From Herbaspirillum sp. alder98 (GTDB taxonomy: Bacteria; Pseudomonadota; Gammaproteobacteria; Burkholderiales; Burkholderiaceae_D), in NCBI RefSeq assembly GCF_020179755.1, contig NZ_JAIUCY010000001.1, positions 1 to 64,000 of the forward strand: DNA of 64,000 nucleotides, given 5' to 3'. Positions within the stretch are counted from its first letter, which is position 1. Each line of letters starts with the position of its first letter. This document shows positions 34,732 to 43,668 of this stretch, piece by piece. A model generated the notes under the pieces. The model made no database searches. It saw only the letters and a program-made list of their open reading frames with translations, and had not been told where the DNA came from. Position numbers and translations under genes: made by a program.

Positions 34732-36948
34732 ATGCATTACGCCCTGGACATCCGTACCTTCCTCTTCAGTCACTATTTCTATACTGGAGTACGGATCGCA
34801 ATCGGGGTGGTCGGCCTGACCATGCTGGTCTACAACGTGGCCGACATGCAGACCACGATGACGGTTTTCCTGGGCGCCTTGTGCACCAGCCTGATGGACC
34901 TGCCCAGCCCGCTGCGGCACAAATTCAACGAAATGCTGGCCGGCGTGCTGCTGTGTACGCTGGTGATGCTGGTCATCAGCCTGTGCGCCCCGGTGCCATG
35001 GCTGGTCAGCGCGATGATGGTATTGGTTAGTTTTTTTGCCAGCATGATGGTGGTCTACGGCAAGAAGACCATGCCGCTGCAGTTTGCCGCGCTGATGGTA
35101 ATGACGCTGTCGATGGAAAACCAGGTGCCGTTCGCGGCCGCCTTCCTGCACAGCGGCCTGTTTCTGTGCGGCGGCCTGGGCTACCTGGCGTATTCGATGG
35201 TGGTGTCGTGGTTCCTGCGCCGCCGCATCAAGCAACAGGTGCTGGCCGAAGCCCTGTTCGAACTGGCCCGCTACCTGCGCATCAAGGCCGACTTCTATGA
35301 CGTGCGACGCGACCTTGCGGCCCAGTTCAATCAACTGGTGCGCCAGCAGATCGTGGTGGCCGACAAACAGCAGGCCTCACGCGACCTGATCCTGCGCGAC
35401 CTGCATACCAAGCAGGACGGCCTGCTGGTGCAGGTTCACCTGTCGATGCTGGAGCTCTATGAGCAGGTGCTGTCGACCCACGCCGACTATGCCTACCTGC
35501 GCAATCACTTCGGCGATGGCGACGTAATGATCTTCCTGCGCGACCTGGCCAACAAGACCGCCGAAGACATCGAGTCGATCGCCTATGCCATCACCCGCAA
35601 GAAAGCCTCGACGCCGACCGTCAACTACAAGGCCGAGCTGCGTGCGATCCAGTTCGAGATGCACCAGATGCAGCAATCCGGCAAGGTGCCCGACGAGGCG
35701 CTCACCATCCTGCGCGTGACCTATAACAAGATCGGCGACATCATCGAACTGATCGGCCAGTTGCACCTGGCCACCCAGAACCCGGTCGATCCGCTGCCGA
35801 TCCTGCCGGGGTCCGACATGACGCCATTCCTGACCCAGCAGAAGTTCAAGTTCAACATGCTGCTGGTCAACCTGCGCTGGCAGTCGCCGATCTTCCGCTT
35901 CGCCATCCGCGTGGCGCTGGCGGTGACCACGGGCCTGTGGATCGCCAGCCTGCTGCCCTACATGGCGCACGGCTACTGGATCGTGCTGACCATCGTCATC
36001 ATCCTCAAACCCAACTTCAGCGCCACCAAGCAGCGCATGGCCGACCGCCTGATCGGCACCGTCATCGGCTGCCTGATCACGGCCCTGATCCTGCGCTTCG
36101 TCCACAATCCGATGGGCCTGATGGCGGTGCTGTTCGCCGCCAGCGTGGCCGCGCCCGCCTTCACCTACGTCAAGTACCGCTATACCGCGATTGCCGCCTC
36201 GGTGCAGATCCTGCTGCTGCTGAACCTGCTGCTGCCGGCCGATCACCAGGGCGTCATCAGCGAGCGCCTGATCGACACCATCATCGGGGTGGTGATCGCC
36301 ACCATCTTCAGCTACGTGCTGCCGGCCTGGGAATATCGCGACCTGCCCAAGCTGCTGCACAACGTGCTCAAGTCGAGCCAGCGCTATCTCAATGCCAGCC
36401 GTGACATGCTGGAGGGACGGGTGAAGGACGATTTCTTCTACCGGGTATGCCGCAAGGGCTTCATGGACAACCTGTCGGCGCTGGTGTCGGCGCTGGTGCG
36501 GATGATGGACGAACCGGTCACCAAGCAGCGCGCGGTGCGTGAACTGAATCGCTTCATCGTGCAGAACTACCTGGTGGCGGCGCACATCGCGGCGCTGCGG
36601 CTGATGATGCGGCGGCACGTGGAAAACATTCCGGAGGGACCGGTCATCGGGCTCATCGAAAGCACCTACCGCGAAGCCAGCCAGCACCTGGATGAAGCCC
36701 AGCGCATCCTGGCGGCGCGCCCGAAGAAACGCGCCGCCGGCACTGCCGCGGCGACGCCCGAGCAGCCCGCCATCGGCGGCGAAGCCACCGAACTGGTCGG
36801 GCCGCTGCCGCCGCAGCCGGTGCCGCCCGAGGCCAGCGCCTGGTCCGGCTGGGCCAACCTGCAGCGGCGCACCAGCCTGCTCAACCAGGACCTGCGCGAG
36901 ATCGTCGCGCAGACCACCACCATCGACAAGATACTGCGGCAGAAATAA
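34732..36948 (+). CDS. FUSC-family membrane protein, YccS/YhfK-like
   Basis: Large inner-membrane protein (738 residues from the ATG at 34732). It has two blocks of hydrophobic helices, about 17-165 and 385-530, separated by a long hydrophilic helical domain, and a final cytoplasmic region with a Pro/Ala-rich linker (EQPAIGGEATELVGPLPPQP). This duplicated layout is the FUSC/YccS plan shared with aromatic acid exporters. A TTG at 34702 would add ten residues; neither start has a good ribosome binding site. It is a different branch from the exporter at 45141. No efflux partners (membrane fusion protein or outer-membrane channel) adjoin, so its role is unclear. Confidence 0.8.
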   Translation: MHYALDIRTFLFSHYFYTGVRIAIGVVGLTMLVYNVADMQTTMTVFLGALCTSLMDLPSPLRHKFNEMLAGVLLCTLVMLVISLCAPVPWLVSAMMVLVSFFASMMVVYGKKTMPLQFAALMVMTLSMENQVPFAAAFLHSGLFLCGGLGYLAYSMVVSWFLRRRIKQQVLAEALFELARYLRIKADFYDVRRDLAAQFNQLVRQQIVVADKQQASRDLILRDLHTKQDGLLVQVHLSMLELYEQVLSTHADYAYLRNHFGDGDVMIFLRDLANKTAEDIESIAYAITRKKASTPTVNYKAELRAIQFEMHQMQQSGKVPDEALTILRVTYNKIGDIIELIGQLHLATQNPVDPLPILPGSDMTPFLTQQKFKFNMLLVNLRWQSPIFRFAIRVALAVTTGLWIASLLPYMAHGYWIVLTIVIILKPNFSATKQRMADRLIGTVIGCLITALILRFVHNPMGLMAVLFAASVAAPAFTYVKYRYTAIAASVQILLLLNLLLPADHQGVISERLIDTIIGVVIATIFSYVLPAWEYRDLPKLLHNVLKSSQRYLNASRDMLEGRVKDDFFYRVCRKGFMDNLSALVSALVRMMDEPVTKQRAVRELNRFIVQNYLVAAHIAALRLMMRRHVENIPEGPVIGLIESTYREASQHLDEAQRILAARPKKRAAGTAAATPEQPAIGGEATELVGPLPPQPVPPEASAWSGWANLQRRTSLLNQDLREIVAQTTTIDKILRQK

Positions 36949-37023
36949 GGCGGCGGCGTCCAGGCGACGGATTGACGAACAGGCAACAACTTCGAAAAAT
37001 GCCTTACGATTGATAGCCCAAAA

Positions 37024-37049
37024 AGCTATAAAGCTATACTCTAGCTATA
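37024..37049 (+). repeat. Three AGCTATA direct repeats before the toxin-antitoxin pair
   Basis: AGCTATA occurs at 37024-37030, 37032-37038 and 37043-37049, starting nine bases before the toxin ATG. The repeats overlap a TATACT -10-like element. They are probably the autoregulatory operator of the toxin-antitoxin operon, bound by the helix-turn-helix antitoxin. Confidence 0.55.
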
Positions 37050-37058
37050 TTCGGATGC

Positions 37059-37313
37059 ATGAATGCGATCCGATGGACCTCAAAAGCAGCCCGACAGCTC
37101 AGAAAACTTGACCGGCAGATTCAGCGCAATGTCGTCGACGCAGTGAGCGCGCTAAGCCAGATGCCCGATTGCGCAAACGTCAAGGCCTTATCCGGACATG
37201 CATTCGAATACCGCTTACGCATCGGCGGCTACCGAGTGCTTTTCGACTGGTGCGGCAATGTCAGGATCGTGGATATTCAGGAGGTAAAAAAACGCGATGA
37301 ACGCACTTACTAA
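37059..37313 (+). CDS. RelE/ParE-superfamily toxin
   Basis: An 84-residue toxin-like protein. The fold pattern is MNAIRWTSKAARQLRKLD (first helices), LSGHAFEYRLRIGGYRVLFDW (core strands) and IVDIQEVKKRDERTY (C-terminal strand and basic tail). The RIGGYRVLFD segment is typical of RelE-type mRNA interferases. It is first in the operon, with the antitoxin gene overlapping its 3' end by 17 bases, the reverse of classical relBE but like higBA. The repeats just upstream suggest autoregulation. Confidence 0.8.
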   Translation: MNAIRWTSKAARQLRKLDRQIQRNVVDAVSALSQMPDCANVKALSGHAFEYRLRIGGYRVLFDWCGNVRIVDIQEVKKRDERTY

Positions 37314-37626
37314 ATTCCAGACCATCGCTGGCCCCGACGGCAACCCGCTTTTCGTGGTCGTGCCGTATGACGAATTCATTCAACGTTATTGCAACAGCGA
37401 AGAACTGATCCCGCATGAAGTCATCGAGGCGAGCGTCGTACACGGCGCCACGCCCATCAAGGCCTGGCGCGAGCATCTGCGCTTGACGCAGGGCGATGTC
37501 GCGCAACGTCTCGGCATCTCGCAACCCGCCTATGCCAAGCAGGAAAACAGCGCCAGGCTGCGGCCGGCAACACTGGCAAGAATTGCGCGCGCCCTGGGGC
37601 TGAGCCTGGCGCAACTCGATTTCTGA
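37297..37626 (+). CDS. Antitoxin with Phd-like start and XRE helix-turn-helix
   Basis: A 109-residue antitoxin that should neutralise the toxin encoded just before it. The first 40 residues resemble a Phd-type element (GNPLFVVVPYDEFIQRY); the last 60 form an XRE helix-turn-helix (LTQGDVAQRLGISQPAYAKQ, then LRPATLARIARALGLSL). This makes it a composite of two antitoxin types. The ATG at 37297 is preceded by GGAGG inside the toxin gene, giving a 17-base overlap and coupled translation. It probably represses its own promoter through the AGCTATA repeats. Confidence 0.8.
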   Translation: MNALTKFQTIAGPDGNPLFVVVPYDEFIQRYCNSEELIPHEVIEASVVHGATPIKAWREHLRLTQGDVAQRLGISQPAYAKQENSARLRPATLARIARALGLSLAQLDF

Positions 37627-37651
37627 CGCCACGCCTGCGCGCCATCTTCCC

Positions 37652-39352
37652 TCAGACGGACAGCATCCGATGCAGGCGCTTCTGGTCGAACATGCGTGAG
37701 TCGGCCACGCGCAGCAAGGTCTCGACATCCAGACCATCTTCCGGATAGAGCGCCACGCCCACCGATGCATCGACCAGGTATTGATGACCGTCGCGGCCAT
37801 CGATGGGACGGTTGACCGAATGCCGCAACTTGTCGGCGATGCTGCGTGCAGCGGCCATGTCGGACAGGCCATGCAGGTAGATAACGAACTCATCCCCGCC
37901 GAAGCGCGCCACGGCGTCATCGTGGCGCAAGCCCTTCTTGAGCCTGGCCGCAATCGTCACCAGCACCCGGTCGCCCTCGTCGTGACCATGTTCATCGTTG
38001 ACGGCCTTGAAGCGGTCGAGGTCGATGAACAGCAAGGCAAACTGCAGCGGAACGGCTTCGGTCGCATTGCGCCGGCGAAAATCGATCTGGGCAATCAGCG
38101 AATCGCGGTTGAGCACGCTGGTCAGGCGATCGGTGCGCAGGTTGTGCTCCATCTCCTGGAAGCTCTGCGCCAACTGGCCGATTTCGTCATTGCGCTTGAT
38201 ATTGAGCGCCGGGAAAGGCCCGCCATCGCCGATGCTGCGGGCGGCCAGGGTGAGCTTGCGGATATCGCGCAAGACCCAACGCAGCAGCATGAAACCGATC
38301 ACGAACGTCAGGCACACCGCCACCAGTCCCAGCAGCAAGGTCTGGTAGACGCCGCCGGTGACCGACCCGAGAAAGTCCGAGCGCGGCGCGGCGCTGATCG
38401 ACAACCAGTCCAGGCCGGCCGCATCATGATGCAGGCGAAACGCCACTTCGACCTTGCGGCCGTCGCATTGCGCGCCCAGCAGCACCAGTTGCCCCGGCTG
38501 GACCTGGTTCGACGCCAGATAGAGGCGCACCTGGTCATAGGCTTCCTGCACCAGCCGCGATCGACTCTGCGACGCCAGCAAACGCACGAATTCGCCCGAC
38601 TCGCCCTTGACCTCGTGCAGCGGCTCGCTGATCGACGAGGCAATCATCTCGCCCTTGAGTTCGGACACGAAGGCCACGCCATTGGGCCCCAGCGGCAGGT
38701 TCTGCAGGAACACGGTCAGGTGGCGCAGGCCGATGCTGCTATTGGCGACGCCCAGGAAAGTGCCGTCGACGTCGTACACCGGCTTGGACAGGTTGATGCC
38801 CAGGAACTTGAGCCGGAAATCGGTATAGACCGATGACCAGGTCTCGCGACCGCGCTCGACCGCCTGCAGGTACCACGGACGCTTGCGGGGTTCGTACTCC
38901 TGCTCGGCGGCGAGTTTCATCTCGGTGCCCGGTCCACGCAGGTAGTAGACATAATTTTTTCCGCCCGGCTCACGCACGCTGTACATGAACACGCTCGGGC
39001 TTTCCTGCTTGATCCCCAGGAAACTGCCGTCGACGCCACCGAAGTAGACATAGCTGGGATCGTCGAACAAGGCATTGGCCAGCCATAGCCGTTCTTCCAG
39101 GCGCTGGCGGTCCTTGGCGAACGGCAGCACGGCAGGAGGCAAGGCAGGATCGAGCGAGGGCACAGGCGGCGGCGCCACCACATTGAGGCTTTCACGCGCC
39201 GACAATGTCTGGCGGTCGATGGCCTGATTTACGCGCCCCATGATTTCCATGAGCGCGTTGCGGGCCAGGACCTCGGTGGCATCGTCGCCGGCGCGATAGA
39301 GGAACCATCCTATCGTCAGCGCCAGGCATACCATCAGGAACACGAACGGCAA
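37652..39352 (-). CDS. Cache-HAMP-GGDEF membrane diguanylate cyclase
   Basis: Predicted synthase of c-di-GMP, 566 residues. A membrane helix (about 1-20) is followed by a periplasmic double-Cache sensor (about 40-320, with the family motif RKRPWYLQA), a second helix (about 338-358), a HAMP region (358-410) and a GGDEF domain with intact FGGDEF (484-489). The inhibitory site RxxD is present five residues before GGDEF (RHDD), so product inhibition is likely. The frame given starts at TTG (39350-39352); no ATG precedes it. A CTG at 39383-39385 with AGGGGG upstream would give a better N-terminus (KRSSLQRLFIL) and may be the true start. It follows the toxin-antitoxin pair convergently. Confidence 0.85.
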   Translation of the reverse strand: MPFVFLMVCLALTIGWFLYRAGDDATEVLARNALMEIMGRVNQAIDRQTLSARESLNVVAPPPVPSLDPALPPAVLPFAKDRQRLEERLWLANALFDDPSYVYFGGVDGSFLGIKQESPSVFMYSVREPGGKNYVYYLRGPGTEMKLAAEQEYEPRKRPWYLQAVERGRETWSSVYTDFRLKFLGINLSKPVYDVDGTFLGVANSSIGLRHLTVFLQNLPLGPNGVAFVSELKGEMIASSISEPLHEVKGESGEFVRLLASQSRSRLVQEAYDQVRLYLASNQVQPGQLVLLGAQCDGRKVEVAFRLHHDAAGLDWLSISAAPRSDFLGSVTGGVYQTLLLGLVAVCLTFVIGFMLLRWVLRDIRKLTLAARSIGDGGPFPALNIKRNDEIGQLAQSFQEMEHNLRTDRLTSVLNRDSLIAQIDFRRRNATEAVPLQFALLFIDLDRFKAVNDEHGHDEGDRVLVTIAARLKKGLRHDDAVARFGGDEFVIYLHGLSDMAAARSIADKLRHSVNRPIDGRDGHQYLVDASVGVALYPEDGLDVETLLRVADSRMFDQKRLHRMLSV

Positions 39353-39699
39353 GATGAAAAGCCGCTGCAGGGACGATCGTTTCAGAATCGCCCCCTGTTT
39401 CCCACGCTGCTAACGAATTTCCCCATGTTTCCCCGGCCGACGTGCATCTTGATAAGCAGTACGGCGTGGCATGAAGCTCTTGCGCCGGTGATCTGTTTTT
39501 GCCAAGCAGGCATTTTATGCGAAAACCACCGCAATCCTGCCTATCGGGACAACACACAGACGATCGGACTGCTTGGCTACTGCTTAGTAAATATCACAGT
39601 CGTCGCATTATCGGACAAGTTTTTTTCAGCCAACGGGATGATCTGCTGCGCGGCAGTAACAGATTGCCGCAGGGAATTATGAAAAAGACAACAAAACCT
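39353..39699. other. Gap between the cyclase gene and clpB terminator
   Basis: About 350 bases with no convincing gene. Short plus-strand open frames here lack ribosome binding sites and protein-like composition. The right part is AT-richer than the genes around it. It presumably holds the promoter of the cyclase gene. Confidence 0.5.
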
Positions 39700-39741
39700 A
39701 AAGAAAACGGCGGCCACGCCCTGCTCGGGGTGGCCGCCGTT
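39700..39741 (-). terminator. Intrinsic terminator of clpB
   Basis: A perfect 12-bp stem (GTGGCCGCCGTT, 39730-39741, with AACGGCGGCCAC, 39706-39717) with a 12-base loop. On the minus strand it is followed by a T-rich stretch (TTTTCTTTAGG). It begins 23 bases after the clpB stop. Confidence 0.85.
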
Positions 39742-39763
39742 ATGACTCACTGCGTCTAAACAA

Positions 39764-42355
39764 TCAAACCTGGTGCGTAAAACTCAACTGGCCGTTCTCG
39801 ACGCCCACATGGACCACGTCCTTGGGCCCGAACTTGCCGGCCAGGATCGCCTTCGACAACGGGTTCTCGATCTCCTGCTGGATCGCACGCTTCAGCGGCC
39901 GCGCGCCATACACCGGATCGAAACCGGCTTCGGCGATCTTCTGCAGGCCGGCATCGCTGATCTGCAAACCGATCTCCAGCTTGGCCAGGCGTTGCTCGAG
40001 GATGCGCAACTGGATCTTGGCGATGGCGCCGATGTTCTTCGCGTCCAGCGCATGGAACACCACCAGTTCATCGACCCGGTTGATGAACTCCGGCCGGAAG
40101 TGGGTCCGCACCTCGGCCATCACCGCCAGCTTGACCAGCGCCGGATCGCTGCCTTCCATCGACTGGATCTTGTGCGACCCGAGATTGGAGGTCATCACGA
40201 TCACCGTATTCTTGAAGTCGACGGTACGGCCCTGGCCATCTGTCATGCGGCCATCGTCGAGCACCTGCAGCAACACATTGAACACGTCCGGATGGGCCTT
40301 TTCGATTTCATCGAGCAGGATCACGCTATAAGGCTTGCGCCGTACCGCCTCGGTCAGGTGACCACCCTCTTCATAGCCGACGTAACCCGGGGGCGCCCCG
40401 ATCAGGCGCGCCACCGAGTGCTTCTCCATGAATTCACTCATGTCGATGCGAATGATCGCGTCTTCGGTATCGAACAGGTACGACGCCAGGGTCTTGCACA
40501 GCTCGGTCTTGCCCACGCCGGTGGGGCCCAGGAACATGAACGAACCATACGGCTTGCTGGGGTCGCCCAGGCCTGCACGCGAACGGCGGATGGCGTCCGA
40601 GACGGCGACGATGGCTTCATCCTGGCCGACCACGCGCTCGTGCAGCACGTCTTCCATGTGCAGCAACTTCTCGCGCTCACCCTGCATCATGCGCGAAACC
40701 GGGATGCCGGTGGCGCGAGCCACGATCTCGGCGATCTCTTCGGCGCCCACCTGGGTCCGCACCAGACGTGGCTTCTCGGCGGCCACGCCAGCCTCGTCCT
40801 TCTTGTTCTGCACTTCAAGCGCGGCTTCGAGCTCGGCCAGCTTGCCGTACTTCAGTTCGGACACTTTCTGCCAGTCGCTCTTGCGGGTCGCCTCTTCCAT
40901 CTGCAGGCGCACTTTTTCAATCTCTTCGCGCAGTTGCTGGCCGCCTTGCGCGGTCGACTTCTCGGCCTTCCAGATTTCTTCCAGGTCGGCATACTCGCGC
41001 TCGAGCCGGGTGATCTCTTCCTCGATCAGTTGCAGCCGTTTCTGCGATGCCTCGTCCTTCTCGCGCTTGACCGCCTCGCGCTCGATCTTCAACTGGATCA
41101 GGCGTCGGTCCAGCTTGTCCATCACTTCCGGCTTGGAGTCGATCTCGATCTTGATCTTGGCGGCGGCCTCATCGATCAGGTCGATGGCCTTGTCCGGCAG
41201 GAAACGATCGGTGATGTAGCGATGCGACAACTCGGCCGCCGCCACGATGGCGGGGTCGGTGATGTCGACACCATGGTGCACCTCGTATTTTTCCTGCAGC
41301 CCGCGCAGGATGGCGATGGTCGCCTCCACGCTCGGTTCATCGACCAGGATCTTCTGGAAGCGCCGTTCCAGCGCCGCATCCTTCTCGATGTACTGGCGAT
41401 ATTCGTCCAGCGTGGTCGCGCCCACGCAGTGCAGCTCGCCCCGCGCCAGTGCCGGCTTCAACATGTTGCCGGCATCCATTGCGCCTTCGCCCTTGCCGGC
41501 CCCGACCATGGTGTGCAATTCGTCGATGAAGACGATGGTCTGGCCTTCGTCCTGGGCGATTTCCTTGAGGACCGACTTGAGACGCTCTTCGAACTCGCCG
41601 CGATACTTGGCGCCGGCCAGCAAGGCTGCCATGTCCAGCGACAGCACTCGCTTGGACTTGAGGCTGTCGGGCACTTCGCCGTTGACGATGCGCTGGGCCA
41701 GGCCTTCGACGATGGCGGTCTTGCCCACGCCGGGCTCGCCGATCAGCACCGGGTTGTTCTTGCTGCGCCGTTGCAGCACCTGGATCGCACGCCGGATTTC
41801 ATCGTCGCGGCCGATCACCGGATCGAGCTTGCCGGCGCGGGCGCGCTCGGTCAGGTCCAGCGTGTATTTCTTGAGGGCTTCGCGTTGTCCCTCGTCCTGC
41901 TGGGACGACACCGATGCCCCGCCGCGCACGGCAGTGATGGCCGCTTCCAGCGACTTGCGGCTGAGGCCGTTCTCGCGTGCGGCGCGGCCAGCGTCGGACT
42001 TGTCATCGGCCAGGCCGAGCAGCACCATCTCGCTGGCCACGAACTGGTCGCCATGTTTTTGTGCTTCCTTGTCGGCCAGGTTCAGCAACGCCACCAGCTC
42101 GCGCCCCACCTGCACTTCGCCGCCGTTGCCGGAAACCTGCGGCAGGCGCTGCGCGGCCGCCTGCAAGGCAGTCGCCAGGCCGTTCACGTTGACCCCGGCG
42201 CGCTGCAGCAACGAGCGCGCGCCGCCGCCGTCCTGATTCAGCAGGGCAATGATGAGGTGGACCGGATCGATATATTGATTGTCACGGCCGACCGCCTGCG
42301 ATTGGGCGTCGGCCAGTGCTTCCTGCAATTTGGTAGTCAGTTTGTCGAGACGCAT
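39764..42355 (-). CDS. clpB: ATP-dependent disaggregase ClpB
   Basis: Hexameric AAA+ chaperone that, with DnaK, rescues aggregated proteins after heat stress. The 863 residues give the standard order: N-terminal Clp repeat domain (1-145), first ATPase (Walker A GEPGVGKT, Walker B VLFIDELHT-type VFIDELHTM), the middle coiled coil (about 405-525, Glu/Lys/Arg rich) and second ATPase ([18 protein letters not shown]). No ClpP-binding IGF loop is seen, consistent with ClpB rather than ClpA. A sigma-32-like promoter lies upstream and a strong terminator downstream. Confidence 0.97.
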   Translation of the reverse strand: MRLDKLTTKLQEALADAQSQAVGRDNQYIDPVHLIIALLNQDGGGARSLLQRAGVNVNGLATALQAAAQRLPQVSGNGGEVQVGRELVALLNLADKEAQKHGDQFVASEMVLLGLADDKSDAGRAARENGLSRKSLEAAITAVRGGASVSSQQDEGQREALKKYTLDLTERARAGKLDPVIGRDDEIRRAIQVLQRRSKNNPVLIGEPGVGKTAIVEGLAQRIVNGEVPDSLKSKRVLSLDMAALLAGAKYRGEFEERLKSVLKEIAQDEGQTIVFIDELHTMVGAGKGEGAMDAGNMLKPALARGELHCVGATTLDEYRQYIEKDAALERRFQKILVDEPSVEATIAILRGLQEKYEVHHGVDITDPAIVAAAELSHRYITDRFLPDKAIDLIDEAAAKIKIEIDSKPEVMDKLDRRLIQLKIEREAVKREKDEASQKRLQLIEEEITRLEREYADLEEIWKAEKSTAQGGQQLREEIEKVRLQMEEATRKSDWQKVSELKYGKLAELEAALEVQNKKDEAGVAAEKPRLVRTQVGAEEIAEIVARATGIPVSRMMQGEREKLLHMEDVLHERVVGQDEAIVAVSDAIRRSRAGLGDPSKPYGSFMFLGPTGVGKTELCKTLASYLFDTEDAIIRIDMSEFMEKHSVARLIGAPPGYVGYEEGGHLTEAVRRKPYSVILLDEIEKAHPDVFNVLLQVLDDGRMTDGQGRTVDFKNTVIVMTSNLGSHKIQSMEGSDPALVKLAVMAEVRTHFRPEFINRVDELVVFHALDAKNIGAIAKIQLRILEQRLAKLEIGLQISDAGLQKIAEAGFDPVYGARPLKRAIQQEIENPLSKAILAGKFGPKDVVHVGVENGQLSFTHQV

Positions 42356-42383
42356 GATGGGCTCCGATTTTTCAATGAATAGA

Positions 42384-42411
42384 AAATTGGGCCGGCGATT
42401 TGAATTTCAAG
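42384..42411 (-). promoter_or_regulatory. Sigma-32-like heat-shock promoter of clpB
   Basis: On the minus strand CTTGAAA (42405-42411) is followed after 13 bases by CCCAATTT (42384-42391). This matches the heat-shock consensus CTTGAA, 13-15 bases, CCCCATnT with one mismatch in the -10. It lies about 30 bases upstream of the clpB ATG, so the 5' leader would be short. Confidence 0.65.
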
Positions 42412-42467
42412 CAAGGACGATTGACCCAGATCAGGTTTTGCCACCCTTGCCAGATCGGCCATCTGCC

Positions 42468-43448
42468 TCAGGACATGCCGTCCTGCGCGGTAGCGACGCC
42501 CGCCAGCTCTTCGCGCAGGGAGCCGATGCGTTCCAGCGCCAGGTGGTCTTCCTGCAGCGCCTTGTCCACGCTTTCATGCATCCAGTCGACCCAGGTGCTG
42601 ATCTTGGCGTCGAGATACTGGCGCGACGGATACAGCGCGTACACGCCCATCTGCTGCATGCGATGCTGCGGCAGCACGCGCGCGATGGTGCCGGCGCGCA
42701 ACGGATCCACTGCCGAATAGATGGGCAGCACGCCGATGCCCATGCCCTCGCGAATGGCCACCAGCATCGCCTCGGCCACATTGACCTGGAAATGACTCTT
42801 GACGCCGATGGTGCTGGTGCCGTCGACGCCTTCGATCACCCATTCGTCCAGCGGCGACACGGGGCTGACCAGTTGCAGGCAGGCATGATTGAGCAGATCG
42901 GCCGGTTTTTGCGGCGCGCCGTATTTATCGAGATAGGCCGGTGACGCGCACAGCATGCTGTAGGTCACGCCCAGCTGGCGAAAGATCAAGCCCGAATCGG
43001 GCAACTCGCGCGCCAGCACCAGCGACACGTCATAGCCTTCTTCGAGCATGTCGGGAATGCGCTGCGCCAGGGTCAACTCGATGGTGACATCGGGATAACG
43101 CTTGCGGTAGTTCGAAATGGCGGGAATCACGTAGCGCTGGCCGAAACTGGTCATGGCGTGAATGCGCAGGCGACCAGAGGGCTTGACGTAGGCCGCGCTC
43201 GCTTCGGCTTCCGCTTCTTCGACGTACGACATGATCTGCTGGCAACGCAGCAGGTAGCGCTCGCCGGCTTCGGTCAGCGCCAGGCGACGCGTGGTGCGGT
43301 TCAACAGGCGGGTGCGCAGATGGCGCTCGAGATCGGCCACGGCGCGCGATACGTGCGCCGTGGTCAGTTCCATCTGCTGGGCAGCCAGGGTAAAACTGCC
43401 AGCATCGACCACGCGCACGAAGACGCGCATGTTTTGCAGGGTATCCAT
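42468..43448 (-). CDS. LysR-family regulator divergent from the efflux operon
   Basis: A 326-residue regulator. The helix-turn-helix (SFTLAAQQMELTTAHVSRAV) begins about residue 22 and the effector domain about residue 90. The ATG at 43446-43448 was picked as the family-like start (MDTLQNMRVFVRVV); the frame extends 30 codons further. The sequence is of the CrgA/AaeR-like branch. It is divergent across 220 bases from the oprM-aaeBXA-type operon, which is its probable target, with an aromatic carboxylate as a plausible inducer by analogy with AaeR. Confidence 0.85.
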   Translation of the reverse strand: MDTLQNMRVFVRVVDAGSFTLAAQQMELTTAHVSRAVADLERHLRTRLLNRTTRRLALTEAGERYLLRCQQIMSYVEEAEAEASAAYVKPSGRLRIHAMTSFGQRYVIPAISNYRKRYPDVTIELTLAQRIPDMLEEGYDVSLVLARELPDSGLIFRQLGVTYSMLCASPAYLDKYGAPQKPADLLNHACLQLVSPVSPLDEWVIEGVDGTSTIGVKSHFQVNVAEAMLVAIREGMGIGVLPIYSAVDPLRAGTIARVLPQHRMQQMGVYALYPSRQYLDAKISTWVDWMHESVDKALQEDHLALERIGSLREELAGVATAQDGMS

Positions 43449-43668
43449 TGTGTTCCTATGCGGTGTCCTGCCAATTGCGAGCACGCGTGCTGAAGAGGTA
43501 CGATGGCTCGCGTTTGACGCGTTGGCGGATGTCAGCATTGTGTCTGAAAAACGGACAATGATTATTGCAATTCAAGATATAAACCATTGCGAATAGGCCA
43601 ATTTTTCGAATGATAATTACAAAATACAATAGAGACCATCTGATATTTGCATAATTTTAGGTAATACG

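Noticed and set aside
39773..42382. An 869-codon open frame on the plus strand over clpB
   Set aside because: It is the antisense shadow of clpB created by high GC and codon bias; the product is rich in His, Gln, Arg and Leu without any domain, and clpB itself is unambiguous.
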